From: MWBV01 sp964447315
GTDB lineage: Archaea > Nanobdellota > Nanobdellia > Pacearchaeales > GW2011-AR1
Direction: 5' to 3'
DNA length: 14,966 nucleotides
Assembly: GCA_964447315.1 (NCBI GenBank)
Contig: CAYURQ010000020.1
Location: 1 to 14,966, forward strand
Numbering within the stretch: the first letter of the stretch is position 1; each line of letters opens with the position of its first letter. Both the position numbers and the translations under genes were made by a program. The notes under the pieces are model-generated. The model searched no databases and was not told where the DNA came from. It was given only the letters and a program-made list of their open reading frames with translations. This document shows, in pieces, positions 5,332-13,300 of this stretch.

Positions 5332-6321
5332 ATGTCAAGAAAAAGAAAACGAGTTAGAAAAGAAACATATGAGCCAGTTGGAAACCACTCAGCTGTTCAA
5401 TTATGTAATTGGACAAAAAATTCATTAAGAGATGAGGGAGTTTGTTTTAAAGAAAAATTTTATGGAATTAAAAGTCACTTGTGTTGTCAAATGACTCCTT
5501 GTATTTTATGTAATAATAGGTGTGTGCACTGTTGGAGAGATATCTCAAATGCTCAAGATAAAATAATTGAAAATCCAGATAGCCCAAAAGATATTATTGA
5601 AGGAGTAATAAAAGCTCAACAAAAACTACTAACTGGATTCAAAATAAATAAAAACTCAAATAAAAAACAATTAAGCAAGGCAAATCAAAAGAAACTTGCA
5701 GAAGCTCAAATTCCAAATCAATTTGCATTAAGTTTAACAGGAGAACCAACTCTTTATCCTAAGATTGGAGAATTAATAGATGAAATAAGAAGCAGAAAAG
5801 CAACTTCATTCTTAGTTACAAATGGTTTGCAGCCAGAAGTTATTAAAAAACTTATTAAAAAAAATCAATTACCCACAAGACTTTATGTATCTGTCAACAC
5901 TTCAAATGAAAAAGATTACAATAAATTTCATAATAGTCTAAAAAAAGATGCTTGGAAAAAATTAAATGAAACTCTACAATTATTTAAAAAAATCAAACAA
6001 AAAAATAAAACTGTTTTTAGAATGAACTTAGTTAATGATTTGAATATGAAAGATGAACATGCTAAAGAATTTGCAGAAATGATTAAAAAAAGTCAACCAG
6101 ATTTTATAGAATTAAAAGGATTCATGTCCGTAGGTTTTGCAAGAGATAGATTGGGTTACGATAAAATGCCAACTCATAAAGAAATGTTAAAATTTGTAGA
6201 AAAACTTGAAAAAGAACTTCAGGGAACAGGTTATATTTTACAGGATTTTCATGAAAAATCTAGAGCTTATGTTTTGTGTAAAAACAAAAAGGATTTATTG
6301 ATTAAGAAAGAAGATTATTAG
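5332..6321 (+). CDS. taw1: tRNA 4-demethylwyosine synthase (Taw1/TYW1)
   Basis: Radical SAM enzyme that condenses pyruvate with N1-methylguanosine-37 of tRNA-Phe to build the tricyclic 4-demethylwyosine, the first committed step of archaeal wyosine synthesis. The 329-residue protein has the radical SAM cluster C60-x3-C64-x2-C67 followed by W68-R69. It also has the three further cysteines C25, C38 and C51 that match the auxiliary [4Fe-4S] ligands of the Methanocaldococcus enzyme (C26, C39, C52). FYGIKSHLCCQMTP (43-56) and SLTGEPTLYP (134-143) are family hallmarks; KGFMSVGFARDRLGYDKMPT (262-281) is the characteristic C-terminal motif. There is no flavodoxin domain, as expected for archaea. The N-terminus is highly basic (SRKRKRVRK), suiting tRNA binding. 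No other wyosine gene is in the window. Confidence 0.96.
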   Translation: MSRKRKRVRKETYEPVGNHSAVQLCNWTKNSLRDEGVCFKEKFYGIKSHLCCQMTPCILCNNRCVHCWRDISNAQDKIIENPDSPKDIIEGVIKAQQKLLTGFKINKNSNKKQLSKANQKKLAEAQIPNQFALSLTGEPTLYPKIGELIDEIRSRKATSFLVTNGLQPEVIKKLIKKNQLPTRLYVSVNTSNEKDYNKFHNSLKKDAWKKLNETLQLFKKIKQKNKTVFRMNLVNDLNMKDEHAKEFAEMIKKSQPDFIELKGFMSVGFARDRLGYDKMPTHKEMLKFVEKLEKELQGTGYILQDFHEKSRAYVLCKNKKDLLIKKEDY

Positions 6322-6328
6322 CATAAAA

Positions 6329-6336
6329 TTTATAAT
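6329..6336 (+). promoter_or_regulatory. TATA element of the helicase gene
   Basis: TTTATAAT, centred about 29 nt before the ATG, in the 39-nt gap after taw1. Consistent with a near-leaderless mRNA and transcription independent of taw1. Confidence 0.5.
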
Positions 6337-6360
6337 ACAAAGCTTATTTTACATTAAACC

Positions 6361-8298
6361 ATGGCATGGAACTTATATGAAAAAGGGGAATTTCTTGAAC
6401 CATTAAAATTTTCTAATGGAAAAACTCAAGAAGATGTTGTTAAAGAGGTTTTAGATGCAATTCGTTCAGGGGAAAGAGTTATTTTTATTCATGGGCAATG
6501 TGGAACTGGGAAAAGTGCAATTGCCCTGAATCTTGCAAAAGAACTTGGCAAGACAAGTATTGTTGTTCCAGGGAAAAATTTACAACAGCAATATAAAAAA
6601 GATTATGAAGGAGAAAAATATTTGCTGAAAAATCAAGATAATTCTCAAGAAAAACTTAAAATTTCTGTTATGACAGGTAGAAAAAATCATAAGTGTAAAT
6701 ATCTAGAAGATAGTAAAAATATCTTACCTAAATTTACAAAAGAAATAAACTCTAAATTAAATGATATTTTTCAAGGAAAGCAGTCAGAGTTTAATGAAAC
6801 TTTTAATAATGATATTTCTGCTAATAACCTAAATATTCCTTGCAAAATTGAAATAAAAGAAAAAAATATCCAAAAAATAAGATACTATTTAAGACAAAAT
6901 AAAAAAGTTAATATAAAAAATTTTCAAAAAATTTCAGATGTAAAAAGAATGTCTATTGCTCCTGTTTGTCCTTACTGGAGCCCTGTTATTCCAGAAGAAT
7001 ATGAAGTTGGATTAGACCACGAGAGCAAACAATCCTATAAAGGATTAGATAACAAAAACTTTGTATATTATAAAAGAAAACCTGGATGTGCATTTTATCA
7101 ACAATTTCAGGCATACATTGATTCAGATGTAATTGTTTTTAATTCAATGAAATATCTTCTTGAATCTGCGTTAAACAGAAAACCTGCAACAAATGTTGAA
7201 ATTATTGATGAATGTGATGAATTTCTTGATAGTTTTTCAAATCAGAGAAACATTAATCTTGAAAGATTACAAAATGTTTTAGGAAATGTAATAGTCTCTG
7301 AAGAAAATTCATTTAATACTGTTAGTGAAATAATGGAAATAATAAAACAAATTAAAAGAGATTCAAGAGTGGACAAAGCAACACAAAATCAAGAAATAAT
7401 CCCTTTAAAAGAAACTGGAATTTTTGACTTATTTAAGATTTTTTTAGGAAAGTCAGAGTTTCTTAATGAAATAGATGAAGAAAGCTATATTTTTGATGTT
7501 GAAAGAAGTGCTTTAATGTTTGCAGAATTCCTTGATGATTCTTATGTTACTTTTTCAAAAAAAGATGAAGCAATAATTGCAAGTGTTGTTACTACAAATC
7601 TTGCAAAGAAGTTTAAAGAAATGATAAACAAAAATAAAATAATTGTTTTAATGTCTGGAACAATTCACACCGCACAAGTATTAAAAGATATTTTTGGCTT
7701 AGAAGAATTTAAAATTATAGAAGCTGAGACTGTTCAGCCTGGAACAATAACAATAAAAAGAACTGGCTTGGAGTTTGATTGCAAATATTCAAACTTTAGC
7801 AATGGAAATGCAAGTCGTGAGAGATACCTTAAAACACTGGACAAGTGTGTTGAAGTTGCTGAAAAACCCATTTTAATTCATGTCAATAGTTTTATTGATT
7901 TACCAAATGAAATGGAAATTGAAAGGTTCAATCTACAAAATTTAATAGTAAGGGATAAAATGCGTGAAATGCAAAACAAAGACAATGAAGGTATATTAAT
8001 TCAAGATTTCAAAAATGGAAAAATTGATACTTTATTTTCAACTCGTTGTTCTAGAGGAGTTGATTTTCCAGGTGAGCAATGCAGAAGCATAATATTTACT
8101 AAATATCCTAATCCAAATGTAAAAGATGCGTTTTGGAGAATTTTAAACAAAACCCAACCACAATACTATTGGGAATTTTACAGAGACAAAGCAAAGCGAG
8201 AACTCCTTCAAAAATTATATCGTGGGTTGCGTTTCAAGGAAGATAAAATTACTTTATTGAGTCCTGATGAAAGAGTATTAAATGCCTTTGAAAATTAA
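6361..8298 (+). CDS. XPD/DinG-type superfamily 2 helicase with putative Fe-S domain
   Basis: The 645-residue protein has Walker A GQCGTGKS (45-52), motif Ia-like VVPGKNLQQQY (68-78) and a Walker B of the form IIDECDEF (281-288), DECD in place of DEAH. It also has motif III-like VLMSGTIH (429-436), motif V FSTRCSRGVDFPGE (559-572) and motif VI QKLYRGLR (617-624) followed by SPDER. These match Rad3/XPD/DinG helicases, which unwind DNA 5' to 3'. C112, C161, C203 (CPYW) and C243 (CAFY), between motifs Ia and II, are the likely 4Fe-4S ligands. The context around C203 and C243 and the following DVIVFNSMKYLL are typical, but the spacing is unusually wide, with a Lys/Asn-rich insert at 115-195. Motif VI has Tyr where Gly is normal. 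It ends convergently, 5 bp from the next gene. Helicase activity is inferred. Confidence 0.85.
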   Translation: MAWNLYEKGEFLEPLKFSNGKTQEDVVKEVLDAIRSGERVIFIHGQCGTGKSAIALNLAKELGKTSIVVPGKNLQQQYKKDYEGEKYLLKNQDNSQEKLKISVMTGRKNHKCKYLEDSKNILPKFTKEINSKLNDIFQGKQSEFNETFNNDISANNLNIPCKIEIKEKNIQKIRYYLRQNKKVNIKNFQKISDVKRMSIAPVCPYWSPVIPEEYEVGLDHESKQSYKGLDNKNFVYYKRKPGCAFYQQFQAYIDSDVIVFNSMKYLLESALNRKPATNVEIIDECDEFLDSFSNQRNINLERLQNVLGNVIVSEENSFNTVSEIMEIIKQIKRDSRVDKATQNQEIIPLKETGIFDLFKIFLGKSEFLNEIDEESYIFDVERSALMFAEFLDDSYVTFSKKDEAIIASVVTTNLAKKFKEMINKNKIIVLMSGTIHTAQVLKDIFGLEEFKIIEAETVQPGTITIKRTGLEFDCKYSNFSNGNASRERYLKTLDKCVEVAEKPILIHVNSFIDLPNEMEIERFNLQNLIVRDKMREMQNKDNEGILIQDFKNGKIDTLFSTRCSRGVDFPGEQCRSIIFTKYPNPNVKDAFWRILNKTQPQYYWEFYRDKAKRELLQKLYRGLRFKEDKITLLSPDERVLNAFEN

Positions 8299-8303
8299 TA
8301 AAA

Positions 8304-8999
8304 CTAATCTTCAATCTTTTTCTTAATAAAAATCCTTATTATTAAATAAACAAACAATATAAAGTAAATAACACTCAAGATTATTACTAAAGTAGATAAA
8401 ATACTATTGCCTCTAACAAAAAAATCTCCAAGATAAGTTTGAAGGAAAATCATTGGAGTTAAACCTAATCCTGTCCAGAATAAAAATTTCCAGAAACGAA
8501 TATTAGATAATCCTGCCAAGTAACTAACTAAATCAGTTGTTGTTAATGGATTTATTCTAAGCAAGAATATTGCAAATCCTCCATATTTTTTAGAAAAATT
8601 ATCAAATTTTTTACGTATTTTTTTGTTCATTTGTTTTTCAACTACTTTTCTTCCAAATCTATGTGCAATGAAATAAGCAATTCCTGCTCCAATTAAATTT
8701 CCAATTAAGGTGATAAACCCTCCAAGAAATGCTCCAAAAATAAAACCTGATGCAACATACAACAATAAAGGAGGTATTGGAGCTAAAACTACTTCAAGCA
8801 CAACCAATAATATAAAAATCAACCAAGCCCACACTCCAAATGAATTAATTATGTTTATAACTCCATCAACATCACTATTTGATATTTGATAAATAATCCC
8901 TTTACTAGCATAGGAATATGTAAACCAAATTAATACAAGAAAAATAATTGTTAATATCAGCCAATTTTTTCTCAAGAAGTTTTTTGTTTTATCGCCCAT
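8304..8999 (-). CDS. VTT/DedA-like (TVP38/TMEM64 family) membrane protein
   Basis: A 231-residue integral membrane protein, last gene of the surface operon. It has an N-terminal helix (about 12-29), then the VTT domain. This contains a re-entrant or helical pair around FGVWAWLIFILLVVLEVVLA and PIPPLLLYVASGFIFGAFLGG (54-94), then GNLIGAGIAYFIAHRFGRK (100-118). A basic cytosolic stretch follows (119-138), then the hallmark FLLRINPLTTTDLVSYLAGL (145-164) and two C-terminal helices (about 168-192 and 200-225) with a basic end. DedA/VTT proteins include lipid scramblases/flippases, for example for polyprenyl-phosphate carriers; which lipid this one moves is unknown. Its ATG lies inside the end of the preceding gene (11 nt overlap), so expression is coupled. 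A role in supplying carrier lipid for surface glycosylation is speculation from context. Confidence 0.85.
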   Translation of the reverse strand: MGDKTKNFLRKNWLILTIIFLVLIWFTYSYASKGIIYQISNSDVDGVINIINSFGVWAWLIFILLVVLEVVLAPIPPLLLYVASGFIFGAFLGGFITLIGNLIGAGIAYFIAHRFGRKVVEKQMNKKIRKKFDNFSKKYGGFAIFLLRINPLTTTDLVSYLAGLSNIRFWKFLFWTGLGLTPMIFLQTYLGDFFVRGNSILSTLVIILSVIYFILFVYLIIRIFIKKKIED

Positions 9000-10344
9000 T
9001 TTTAATCTCTCTTATTTTTTTGTTTGCGCTATCCTTAAGAATTTTTGAATATTCTGCTATTTTATCATATATTTCCTCTTCTCCCTTATACTTCTCATTA
9101 TATAAAGTCTTAAGAGCAGGATAAAGATCTAATGCTTCCTTAACGTTTCCTTTAGAAATTTCTTTTTTACCTTTTCTTAATATTATATCCACATCACTCT
9201 TATTCTTATTCTTTATTATTAAAATTAGCAATAATAAAATAAGAGCAATTCCTAAAATAATTAAATAATTATAAAATTTCGTTTTAGGTTTAACTTCTAA
9301 AATTCTTGATTTCTCAACTTCTTGAACTTCTGCCTCTTTCACAACAAAACCTTGTTCAGCCATTGCTCTTTGCAATTCTCCATAAATTATCTCCACCCCT
9401 AAAGTATATTCTCCATTTTCTAAAAATAATTCTTCAAGTTCTTCTCTATAACTCAAATTTGTTTCTATTGCACGGGTTTCTACTTGGCTGAAAATTTCAT
9501 TATTTTCTTTATCTATTAGATAATATCTTATTTGCACATCTATTTTATCTGTATTTTTTGTTTGTGTTAAGTCAACTCCAAATTCTAATTTGTCCTGCTC
9601 ATTTAATTCTAATTTATCTAGTTTTAATTTTACATCAAATAAAGATTCTGAACAATTTCTTTCTTCAATTGGTTTTCCAGTTTCTCCAGTACATGTTCCT
9701 ACATTTTTACAAGTTCTTGTTTGAATTCCATCTGAAGAACAAACACTCCAAGAACCACAATCCCAAATATAATTACAACTTGTTCCTCCTCCTGATGAAG
9801 GGGGAGGGGTTGGTGAAGGTGGAGAAGTTATTTCAAAATCATCTAATACAATTGAAATTGAGCTTGTAGAACTATTTGCATAAAAAGCAACATCATATGT
9901 TCCAACTAAATCTGCAGTATAATAAGAATATACCTCATTTGTTAAACTAATTATTTGTTGTGTTGAATTTGGAAGAGTTAATTTTAACCACGTTGCTTGG
10001 GCATTTGTTGCAGATATTTGAAAACTTATTATGGAATTTTGAACAGCAGAAGCTGGATAAATAGAATATGAGTCTATTGATACTGTTTGATGAGGGATTG
10101 TTCCTTTGAAAAATCCCCTATTTATTGTATATCCAGGAATATATGCATTTCTTGTTGTTCCTTGTGCTTCTGTTAAAATATCTGAAGTATAATTACTTGA
10201 ATTTGGACTTTCTGATAAAATCCCTGTTCCAAACATTCCTATTGAATAATTTGAAGAGCTTGCATTTATTGCAGAGACACTTGCCATTGAGAACAATGAA
10301 AAGATTATGATTCCAAAAAAGATTAATATTCTTGAATTTTTCAT
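8989..10344 (-). CDS. Membrane-anchored surface protein with thrombospondin type-1-like repeat
   Basis: A 451-residue protein: signal peptide (1-25, ending SVSA), Ser/Asn/Thr-rich ectodomain (26-170, with TINRGFFKGT-type segments seen in archaeal secreted proteins), and a Pro/Ser/Gly linker (174-188). A TSP1-like repeat follows (190-231: CNYIWDCGSWSVCSSDG, QTRTC, then EERNC; six cysteines), then an Ig-like beta domain (235-335), one membrane helix (358-378) and a cytosolic basic helical tail (385-451: KGKKEISKGNVKEALDLYPALK) that resembles one TPR-like hairpin. The ATG at 10344 was preferred over one at 10365 because it starts the signal peptide directly, leaves a 1-nt gap to the preceding stop, and has GGAG (10353-10356) 8 nt upstream. 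It probably binds surface or matrix partners outside and a cytosolic partner inside; neither is known. Confidence 0.85.
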   Translation of the reverse strand: MKNSRILIFFGIIIFSLFSMASVSAINASSSNYSIGMFGTGILSESPNSSNYTSDILTEAQGTTRNAYIPGYTINRGFFKGTIPHQTVSIDSYSIYPASAVQNSIISFQISATNAQATWLKLTLPNSTQQIISLTNEVYSYYTADLVGTYDVAFYANSSTSSISIVLDDFEITSPPSPTPPPSSGGGTSCNYIWDCGSWSVCSSDGIQTRTCKNVGTCTGETGKPIEERNCSESLFDVKLKLDKLELNEQDKLEFGVDLTQTKNTDKIDVQIRYYLIDKENNEIFSQVETRAIETNLSYREELEELFLENGEYTLGVEIIYGELQRAMAEQGFVVKEAEVQEVEKSRILEVKPKTKFYNYLIILGIALILLLLILIIKNKNKSDVDIILRKGKKEISKGNVKEALDLYPALKTLYNEKYKGEEEIYDKIAEYSKILKDSANKKIREIKNGR

Positions 10345-10345
10345 T

Positions 10346-13300
10346 TTAAAAACTCCATCCTCCACCTGGATTAATATTTAAAGTACACCCTGGATCAACC
10401 GTAATATATTGATTGCTTCCTGTAAAATCCCATTTACCTCCACTACTAAAGTTTAAATTTCCTGAACCAAAAATTGTTACATTATTTTGTCCCGGTATTG
10501 TTTGTGTTGTTGTAAAAACGCAATTATCTGAACAATCAATTGACCAATTTCCTCCTCCAACATAAGTACAAGTGTCTCCTACTACTATTCTTATTGTGGT
10601 ATTATCTGTATTGTTTTTTGGAACTTTTGAAGAACTTGAAAAAAAGTTTACATCAAGTTTCCAAAAAGAATCTAAGCTTCCTGTTGAATTAATACTCCAA
10701 TTCAACTGGCAAGAATCTCCTGAAAACATTTGTCCACAATTTTGAGGTTGAGAAGTTAATGAATGAAAAGGATTTCCACTAGCATAATTAATTTGAATCA
10801 TTTCTTGAAGACTTCCATTATATTCTGATTCTGGTTGAGAACTTCCTGTTAATGATAAAAAATCTAATCTAACTCTTCCTTGACCTCCAGTTCCTCCAAC
10901 TTCATTATCTCCAGTTGTTCCGCCTATTTTACCTAGTGTGGTTACATTTCCAATTGTAATGTTTTCCCCCCTTAACCAAATTGTTCCTCCAGCACCTCCT
11001 CCTGTTGCACCTTGTCCACTACCACTAGTAGGAGTAATGCCTTCTTCTCCATCAGCATTTATTGTTGCATTTATTATTTCTTTTCCAATAATTATTGCGA
11101 TTCCTCCTCCATCAACATATTCTGGATAAGGGGTTCTACCATCATTATCTCCTCCTGCACCTGCACCTCCTCCAAAAAACATTAAATCAAGATTCTCGCT
11201 TCCTATAGCAGACCCCCCTTCTACATCAAAATCACAATCAACTCCTTCTCCAGCAGTTCCATAACCACCTCCACCACCAGGTTCACCACTATAACCAGTA
11301 GGACCATACCCTCCTCCACCACCATTTGCATTAGCACTTAAAATTCCTTCTCCTAAACCTAAATATCCTTCTCCTTGATCTCCCCAAGCATTATTGCCAC
11401 AACCATTACAATCTCCTCCTCTAAATCCTTTTTGACTAACATCAATATTTCCTCCAGTAAAATTAATTGTTCCATTTGCTCTAAATACAACAATTCCTCC
11501 TGTGTAACCATTCCAAGCAGAAGAAATAATAGACCCATTAATATTAACATCTGTATAGTGTGGAATTTTGATTATCTGTGTAGCAGTCGCACTTGTTTGA
11601 TTGAAAATTCCAGTGTAGTATGCTTTTTCTAAACTCTTTGTTAGGGTAATGTTTTGTCCACTAATAGAAGAGATATAATTAAACTCGTAACTTCCAGCTT
11701 GTCCGCCAGAGTGGTTTTGAATTTGAATTATCATTATTTCATCTCCAGGTAAAAACTCAGAACTATCGCTAATGTTTATGTATGAAGAACCAATACTTAC
11801 ATTAGTGGTTAAGTAAGTATAATTGTTTATTATAACTTCAGAAGAAGTTACGTTTAATTCTCCATCAGAACCATCTCCAAAAATGTTTGTTGAATTATCT
11901 CTTACAACCCCATAAACATTTTCACAACTTGATCCGACTGACCCAACGCAATTAACAGTTGCATTTATCCAAAAATATTCATTTCTAGAAGCATTATTTA
12001 TTTCTGAGATGTTTGGAGTTATTAAAGATACATTTAGATATCCATAAGATTGAAGAATATCACAATTAACTGTTGCTGTGTCTCCTCCAGGGTTTTGAGT
12101 TGAATTTACTATAAAATCTCCTGTGAAATCTCCTACAGAAGAATCATCGCAAGTGAATTCTACTTGAACAGCCTCTCCATTGCTCATGTCTTTTCCAGAA
12201 GTCCAATTGCTTCCTATTTTCGAACAATCTCCAGAAACACAATAAATTTCTGTATCATTGCTAATTCCTGTTGATTGAACACTAATAACTCCTGTTGCAT
12301 TTCCTAAATTTAATGAAGAAATCATTGTTAATGTTGATTGATTGTATTCTATTAAAGGAGTTAAAACATCACAATCCACTGTAATATTCATTCCTGTTGA
12401 ATTATATGTTGTGTTAAGGTTATAAATTGCATTATAATTTCCAGCAACTTGGTCTTCTGGTGGAGAACAAATAAAATTAACTTCATAAAAAGAATCATCA
12501 GTCATATTTCCAATGCTTGATACATTTGCAGATATAAAGTCTATTCCATTTCCTGAAATCTCATTTACATTTACCTCTACATTAAAACCAGCAGAATAAA
12601 ATCCTGCATTTCCTGCAATATTATTTCCTGAATATACATTTCCTTGGATTAGAGAAGTTTGATTCCAGAAAACAAAAGAAGAAACAACATCACAACTAAC
12701 AGTTATATTGCTTCCAATTACATCTTCTGTTGAATTAACATTATACGTTACTTGATAAAATCCCGAGGGCTGTCCTGCATTAGGAGAGCAATTAAACAAT
12801 ATTTGCTGATTTGAAGCTCCCGGTAGTGTTCCTATATCCCAAGGAGTTGCTGAAATAAAGCCGGTTCCATTTCCTTGCAATTCATTAACTAAAATATTTG
12901 TATTTTCTCCTGCAACATCAAAGCTAGAATTTGAATTTATATACATTCCATTATAAACACTTCCTAATTCCAAACTTAAATCACTCCAAATTACTGTTTT
13001 ACTATCAGAAACAACACAGAATATATTCAATAAATCCCCTTTTGTATAATTAAAAGAAGTTACATTAAAAGAAGCTGAAAAATCTCCAACTGTTTGATTT
13101 GAGCAAACAAAGTGTGCTAATTTGCTTTCTCCATCAAGAAGATTTGTTTGATTTGTCCAATTAGTTGTTATTGATGTGCAATTTCCTGAAATGCATGAAA
13201 CATTTATTTTATATTGGTCTCCTGAAGCAACCACGCTTATAGAATCTGTTGAATTACCATTTGTTTGTAATTTTGCTCCCATGTTTAAAGAAGAAGATTC

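Noticed and set aside
10345..10365. Seven-residue longer start (MEDGVFK) of the TSP1-like surface protein
   Set aside because: It would put charged residues before the signal peptide and overlap the upstream gene; the ATG at 10344 has a better placed GGAG and begins the signal peptide.
10938..11480. Repetitive 'cctcct/ccacca' tract that looks like a simple-sequence or CRISPR-like repeat
   Set aside because: It is the reverse complement of Gly codons in the Gly-rich region of the giant protein; there are no regular repeats and spacers.
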